A DNA stretch of 9,768 nt, from positions 1 to 9,768 of the forward strand of contig CAYWMP010000206.1 of NCBI GenBank assembly GCA_964459445.1, written 5' to 3'. The DNA is from CAYWMP01 sp964459445. GTDB taxonomy: Bacteria; Desulfobacterota; DSM-4660; Desulfatiglandales; HGW-15. The position numbers and the translations under genes were made by a program. Of the stretch, positions 6,613 to 9,768 are shown piece after piece. The notes under the pieces were generated by a model. That model saw only the letters and a list, made by a program, of their open reading frames with translations, did not search any database and was not told where the DNA came from. The first letter of the stretch is position 1, and each line of letters begins with the position of its first letter.

Positions 6613-6777
6613 CTAACTCTTCCTCGAAGTAACAGCTTGGAAGGATGTGATCTGTTGTTTGACTCTCGTGCTCTTACACTTGGGACATCGAAATTTGGTT
6701 TTTTCGTATTCGTGGATGGAGATCAAGAGCGTAAATTTCTTTTTGCATTTTTCGCATCTGAAATCATAGGTCGGCAT
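6613..6777 (-). CDS. FmdB-family putative regulatory zinc-ribbon protein
   Basis: This 54-aa protein is a typical FmdB/CxxC_CxxC_SSSS zinc ribbon: it opens MPTYDFRCEKC and has Cys pairs at 8/11 and 31/34 (CPKC), followed by a short basic tail. The family is named after a putative regulator of formamidase genes, but its biochemical role is not settled. I place the start at the ATG at 6777, because AAGGAGG sits 7 bases upstream and MPTY is the family's invariant beginning. A longer reading from GTG at 6795 would translate the ribosome site itself. It is the first gene of the operon with the zinc-ribbon gene, queD and kdsB, about 30 bases behind a strong promoter. Confidence 0.9.
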   Translation of the reverse strand: MPTYDFRCEKCKKKFTLLISIHEYEKTKFRCPKCKSTRVKQQITSFQAVTSRKS

Positions 6778-6784
6778 GACTGAT

Positions 6785-6791
6785 CCTCCTT
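6785..6791 (-). promoter_or_regulatory. Strong Shine-Dalgarno site of the FmdB-type gene
   Basis: AAGGAGG on the - strand, 7 bases before the ATG at 6777. It decides between that start and an upstream GTG at 6795 that overlaps it. Confidence 0.85.
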
Positions 6792-6815
6792 TCACACCCG
6801 GTAAATTCGGGGTAG

Positions 6816-6843
6816 ATAATATATGTTTTATTTAGTTTGTCAA
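6816..6843 (-). promoter_or_regulatory. Strong sigma-70-type promoter of the fmdB-type/queD/kdsB operon
   Basis: On the - strand a perfect TTGACA (6843-6838) is followed after 16 bases by TATTAT (6821-6816, 5 of 6 to TATAAT). RNA would start near 6809, giving a leader of about 31 bases before the ATG at 6777. The spacer is AT-rich and no operator-like repeat is obvious. Confidence 0.75.
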
Positions 6844-6896
6844 TAAAGGCAACACGAAAACCTAGGATTTCGGGAGACCGGCGGCAAGGGGCTGCT

Positions 6897-7400
6897 TCAG
6901 AGAACCAATTCGAACATCTGCTCCCTTATATTATCTCCCCATTGATAAATATCGTGCTCTTTGACAAGTCGAAAACCCGCTTTTTCATAGACGCCTCGGG
7001 CGGCATCCAGGCCTTGAAAGGTCCAGAGGTGAATCCTTTGATGACCAACCTTTCTGCAAAACTCCACGGCATAGGACATTAAGGTTTTCCCCGCTCCTCG
7101 GCCTTGAAGCTCCGGAGCAACAATAAACCAACGGAGGCGAACGCCTTTTTCATCGACGGGTTGCCCGTCGATGCCAATGGATCCGGCAAATTCCCCATGA
7201 ATGAGGGCTGCCCAAAACCCATCTCGCCCCTTCTGAAAATCCCTGATAAACTCTGACAACTCTCTCCCAACCTGTGTTTCAAAGGTGCAATCGAAATCCC
7301 AGTGCTCGTGGCAGTAAACAGCGTGCAGCTCGGTGATTTTCCCAACGACACCGGGATAATAGCCGCTCACCTCAATATTTTGCGGTTGATGATCCTGCAT
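6897..7400 (-). CDS. GNAT-family N-acetyltransferase
   Basis: GNAT enzymes move an acetyl group from acetyl-CoA to an amine; the substrate here is unknown. The 167-aa protein has the acetyl-CoA-binding motif in RWFIVAPELQGRGAGKTLM (90-108, with QGRGAG as the pyrophosphate loop) and the later motif LDAARGVYEKAGFRLVKE (131-148). The central GFWAALIHGEFAGSIGID is the usual beta-hairpin of the fold. The layout resembles the acetyltransferase half of MarR-GNAT fusion proteins, but no MarR part is present. ATG at 7400 has GAGG about 6 bases upstream. It is divergent from the HDOD gene. No terminator was found between its stop and the promoter of the following operon, so readthrough is possible. Confidence 0.88.
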   Translation of the reverse strand: MQDHQPQNIEVSGYYPGVVGKITELHAVYCHEHWDFDCTFETQVGRELSEFIRDFQKGRDGFWAALIHGEFAGSIGIDGQPVDEKGVRLRWFIVAPELQGRGAGKTLMSYAVEFCRKVGHQRIHLWTFQGLDAARGVYEKAGFRLVKEHDIYQWGDNIREQMFELVL

Positions 7401-7522
7401 TCATTTCCTCTAAAATTATTTATATGAAGGAGCAGAAAGGTCTCATTTTATAACATATCTCGTCAAGCAGTGTCTAATTGGAATGTTTTATATTTTGAAA
7501 TAGGGTCTCAGATTCAGGCATC

Positions 7523-7551
7523 TTGACCGTTATCGCGCATTTTACTATTAT
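7523..7551 (+). promoter_or_regulatory. Candidate promoter giving a leaderless HDOD mRNA
   Basis: TTGACC (7523-7528, 5 of 6) is followed after exactly 17 bases by TATTAT (7546-7551, 5 of 6). The expected RNA start, about 7 bases after the -10 box, falls at 7558-7559, which is the A of the ATG at 7559. No Shine-Dalgarno site precedes that ATG, in keeping with a leaderless message. Confidence 0.5.
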
Positions 7552-7558
7552 GGCCTCC

Positions 7559-8740
7559 ATGAAAGGGGAATCCGCAACAGATATTCTTGAACGTTTGGAA
7601 TCCGGATATTCACTGCCCACGCTGTCCGTGGTAGCCCTCAAACTGGTGGAACTGGCTTCCGATGACACATGCTCAGCAGCGGATCTCTCAGCCCTCGTCG
7701 AGAAGGATCCTTCCCTGGCCGTGCGGCTGCTGAAACTGGCCAATAGCGCCCTTTTTCAGTCCACTAAACCCATCACCACATTGGAGCAGGCAGTCGTAAA
7801 AGTGGGATTCCATCGCCTGCGAATCATGGCCCTGTCCCTTTCCCTCAGGGATACATTCCCGATGGGGGCAGTTGGACCCCTTGACTATGAGGAATTCTGG
7901 CAGGCTTCTCTCTATCGGGCCCTGCTGGCCAAATCATTGGCAGAGCATTTGGGGGGCTGTCATCCGGAGGAAGCCTTTGTCGCCGGCCTGATCCTGGAAA
8001 TCGGTTTATTGATACTCTTCGATCTGGTGATCAAGGACAAGGATGAGGGCGTCAAGTTGGATCAGGATTCCCTGACGGCATTTCTCGAATGGGAGAGGTC
8101 GAGATACGGAATAGACCATCGGCAGGTTGGGGAAGCAGCGCTCAAGTATTGGAGGTTCCCGGAGAGCATTATTAGTTCTCAAGGGCTCTATGGCCAACCG
8201 GCAGTGAGCAAGAGCGCCCCGCCGCTCTCAAAAATCTGCGAATTGGCAAGGCAGTTTTCAAGGACCATGTTCCATAAAACAAAGGATTTCAACAGCCTGT
8301 TCTCCCTGGCCGACAGGGTGTATGGATTGGTACCGGAAATCATCAATGATATCCTTCTGATCACCTTCGAGCGGGTCCAGGACATCGCCGATAACCTTCG
8401 ACTGGAGCTGAACAGGGAAAAGGACCTCATGGTGATTATGGAGAAGGCCAATCTTGCGCTGAGCGAGATTTCAGGAAAGATGAACACCTTTCAGGAAAGC
8501 GCGGAGAAAAAGCCCCTGCCGTCCTTCGAGAGTATCGAGGAAGACGGTGAAGTCGCATCACATACCCTCCAGGCGGTGGCACACGAAATTCGAAATCCCC
8601 TTCTGGCAGTAGGCGGTTTTGCAAAAAAGCTTGCCCATGCATTGGATCCGGAATCCGACGGTGGTAAATACGTACAGGTCATACTCGATGAAGCCAGCAG
8701 GCTGGAAAACGCCCTTTCAAAAATGACCCAAAAGAAATAG
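7559..8740 (+). CDS. HDOD-domain signalling protein with C-terminal histidine-kinase dimerisation (H-box) segment
   Basis: HDOD proteins are regulatory relatives of HD hydrolases found in signalling and stress pathways. In the 393-aa product counted from ATG 7559, the HDOD domain spans about 16-205 (LSALVEKDPSLAVRLLKLAN at 43-62). The place where active HD enzymes have His-Asp reads LILEIG (144-149), so hydrolysis is unlikely. A helical linker (about 225-310) leads to a HisKA-like segment, AVAHEIRNPLLAVGGFAKKLA (H-box His342). The protein ends about 50 residues later with no ATP-binding domain. Twelve bases separate its stop from the end of pgeF, leaving no room for one. Other possible starts are TTG 7523, which coincides with a -35 box, and ATG 7550; none has a good ribosome site. 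Partners are unknown. Confidence 0.85.
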   Translation: MKGESATDILERLESGYSLPTLSVVALKLVELASDDTCSAADLSALVEKDPSLAVRLLKLANSALFQSTKPITTLEQAVVKVGFHRLRIMALSLSLRDTFPMGAVGPLDYEEFWQASLYRALLAKSLAEHLGGCHPEEAFVAGLILEIGLLILFDLVIKDKDEGVKLDQDSLTAFLEWERSRYGIDHRQVGEAALKYWRFPESIISSQGLYGQPAVSKSAPPLSKICELARQFSRTMFHKTKDFNSLFSLADRVYGLVPEIINDILLITFERVQDIADNLRLELNREKDLMVIMEKANLALSEISGKMNTFQESAEKKPLPSFESIEEDGEVASHTLQAVAHEIRNPLLAVGGFAKKLAHALDPESDGGKYVQVILDEASRLENALSKMTQKK

Positions 8741-8752
8741 CGGCACCCGCCC

Positions 8753-9568
8753 TCACACCAACATCACAACTGTTCCAAACCTTCCGGTTATCCCTTCCCC
8801 TCTGTAAGAAAAGAAAAGATCCGTTCTGCATTTGGTGCAAAGGCCGGCAATTTCGATGTTTTCGCATAAAAGGCCTGCTTCAAGGAGTTGAAATCGTGAA
8901 ATCGCGGTCAGATCGAAATAATTTTCTCGGACCATGAACCCAGTGAAATGTTCGGGGAATAGTTCCTGATAGGTGACAAACTCTGCGCAACAGGGACCGA
9001 GAGAAGGGCCGACGGCGGCCAGGAGGTTTGAAGATCTGCATCCAAATTCGGCGGTCATGAGGTCAACCACTTTACCCACGATATTTGACCGATTGCCCCT
9101 CCAGCCACAGTGCACATTGGAAACAACCTCTTTCCCAGGGTCGAAGAGGATAACGCTCTGGCAATCCGCCTGCTTGACCAGGAGGCCGACCTTTTTGAGG
9201 TCAGTTACAAGGGCGTCTGCATGAATGGTGTGATCAGGAGGCTTGAGATGCTCATCACGGAGGACAAAAATATCATCCCCGTGGCATTGGTTCATAAAAA
9301 CCAAATGGTCGGCGGCGAGTACTTCCTTCATGATTCGAAGATTCGCTCTGACCCGATCAGATTGGTCGCCCGTACCATAGCTTATGTTGAGTGAATCATA
9401 ACAGGTTTCGCTCACGCCACCCCTTCGCGTGAAAACGGCATGCTCAATGCCGGAGGACTTTGAAAGCCCTGGGAATTGAAGAAAGGGCAATTCCCTGGTC
9501 AGGGGATTTTCTGGCTTTCCGGCGGGACCTTGGAATGCAGCGGTGTGGTGGGCAGTTTTATTCAACAT
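8753..9568 (-). CDS. pgeF: PgeF/YfiH-family protein (polyphenol oxidase/laccase-domain, purine nucleoside or peptidoglycan-editing enzyme)
   Basis: This family (formerly multicopper polyphenol oxidase, PF02578) is cytosolic. E. coli YfiH is described as a peptidoglycan-editing factor acting on wrongly built UDP-MurNAc-L-Ser, and relatives have purine nucleoside phosphorylase/deaminase activity. The 271-aa product shows FTRRGGVS (46-53), NQCHGDD (93-99, His96), QADC (133-136, Cys136) and VHCGWRGN (152-159, His153), the three likely zinc ligands, then GPSLGPCCAEF and FFSYRGEGITGRFG near the end. About 26 residues precede the conserved PFLQFPGL start. ATG 9568 has no Shine-Dalgarno site, so an internal start such as the TTG just before PFLQ is possible. 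It follows the SRP RNA gene and converges on the HDOD gene without a visible terminator. Confidence 0.92.
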   Translation of the reverse strand: MLNKTAHHTAAFQGPAGKPENPLTRELPFLQFPGLSKSSGIEHAVFTRRGGVSETCYDSLNISYGTGDQSDRVRANLRIMKEVLAADHLVFMNQCHGDDIFVLRDEHLKPPDHTIHADALVTDLKKVGLLVKQADCQSVILFDPGKEVVSNVHCGWRGNRSNIVGKVVDLMTAEFGCRSSNLLAAVGPSLGPCCAEFVTYQELFPEHFTGFMVRENYFDLTAISRFQLLEAGLLCENIEIAGLCTKCRTDLFFSYRGEGITGRFGTVVMLV

Positions 9569-9614
9569 GTATGATGCCGGAGGAGATAAATAGCAGAGGG
9601 ATGGTCAACCGGGG

Positions 9615-9636
9615 ACATTTCGGAAATGGGAAATGT
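9615..9636. repeat. Small inverted repeat between the SRP RNA gene and pgeF
   Basis: ACATTTC (9615-9621) and GAAATGT (9630-9636) are exact complements around 8 bases, and GGAAATG occurs twice in tandem (9622-9635). It lies 47-68 bases upstream of the pgeF start. It could be an operator or only chance; there is no T-run for termination. Confidence 0.3.
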
Positions 9637-9696
9637 GGAGCCTTGGTCGTGCATCCCTAATTCGAACCGTCAACAGCGTGTTTCAATCACAAGGGG

Positions 9697-9768
9697 AAAA
9701 AGGTAGATATCATCACGACACAGACTGCCTTACTTACCGCTGCTTCCTCCCGGACCTGACGGGGTTCA
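9697..9768 (-). ncRNA. ffs: SRP RNA (4.5S, bacterial small type), 3' part
   Basis: The - strand carries the nearly invariant SRP hairpin: GTCAGGTCC (9760-9752), tetraloop GGGA (9751-9748), then GGAAGCAGC (9747-9739). This is the binding site of the Ffh M domain in the signal recognition particle, which targets membrane proteins during translation. E. coli has GGAA in the loop; GGGA keeps the GNRA form. The 5' half lies beyond the right edge of the window, so pairing of the outer stem cannot be checked. The 3' end is placed at a short T-run (9701-9697), about as far from the hairpin as in E. coli; this end is approximate. Confidence 0.9.

Noticed and set aside
6855..6872. Imperfect palindrome CGAAAACCTAGGATTTCG after the acetyltransferase gene
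   Set aside because: It has no following T-run on either strand and the stem is broken in the middle, so I do not call it a terminator.
8690..8760. Possible frameshift removing the kinase ATPase domain of the HDOD protein
   Set aside because: Only 12 bases lie between its stop and the end of convergent pgeF, and no ATPase N- or G-box sequence appears in any frame there.
9104..9127. Cys in place of the common Ala in the HAGWRG motif of PgeF (HCGWRG)
   Set aside because: The metal-binding His and the GWRG are intact, and this position varies in the family, so it is not a sign of inactivity.
9569..9600. TTGACC near 9607 and TATTTA as a pgeF promoter
   Set aside because: The spacing between the two boxes is about 10 bases, too short for sigma-70 recognition.
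9460..9660. 66-codon + strand frame overlapping the start of pgeF
   Set aside because: It is antisense to the conserved pgeF N-terminal region and has no domain.

Overview
The window looks like chromosomal DNA of a Gram-negative bacterium, most likely a sulfate-reducer-type deltaproteobacterium (Desulfobacterota). kdsB implies KDO-containing lipopolysaccharide. The flavour of HflK/HflC, the tandem-ACT protein, the zinc-ribbon proteins and the HDOD protein fits that group. This placement is inferred from protein character only; no search was run. Base composition looks even, near 50% GC, with no clear foreign island, transposase, CRISPR array or tRNA.

Layout. Bases 1-340 hold no gene, only small repeats, two hairpins and a promoter-like site. 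A + strand operon follows: hflK, hflC (4-base overlap) and a tandem-ACT protein, closed by a hairpin that can serve both strands. recJ converges on it from the - strand. Between recJ and kdsB lie about 440 gene-less bases (4727-5170) holding the most unusual object here: a roughly 175-base, rod-like inverted-repeat element (4904-5078) flanked by terminator-like hairpins. Next is a - strand operon read from a strong promoter near 6840: FmdB-type zinc ribbon, a 91-aa multi-zinc-ribbon protein, queD, kdsB, then a terminator. A GNAT acetyltransferase gene (-) and an HDOD-domain regulator (+) are divergent. pgeF (-) converges on the HDOD gene, and the right edge is the 3' half of the SRP RNA gene (-).

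Functions. HflK/HflC form a membrane SPFH complex that controls the FtsH protease. RecJ is a 5'-3' single-strand DNA exonuclease. QueD acts in queuosine/7-deazaguanine synthesis, KdsB activates KDO for LPS, and PgeF is a cytosolic peptidoglycan-quality enzyme. The HDOD protein ends in a histidine-kinase dimerisation/H-box segment but has no ATPase domain, and its promoter geometry suggests a leaderless mRNA.

Start corrections made here: the FmdB protein starts at 6777 (54 aa), queD uses TTG at 6308, and the HDOD protein most likely starts at ATG 7559.
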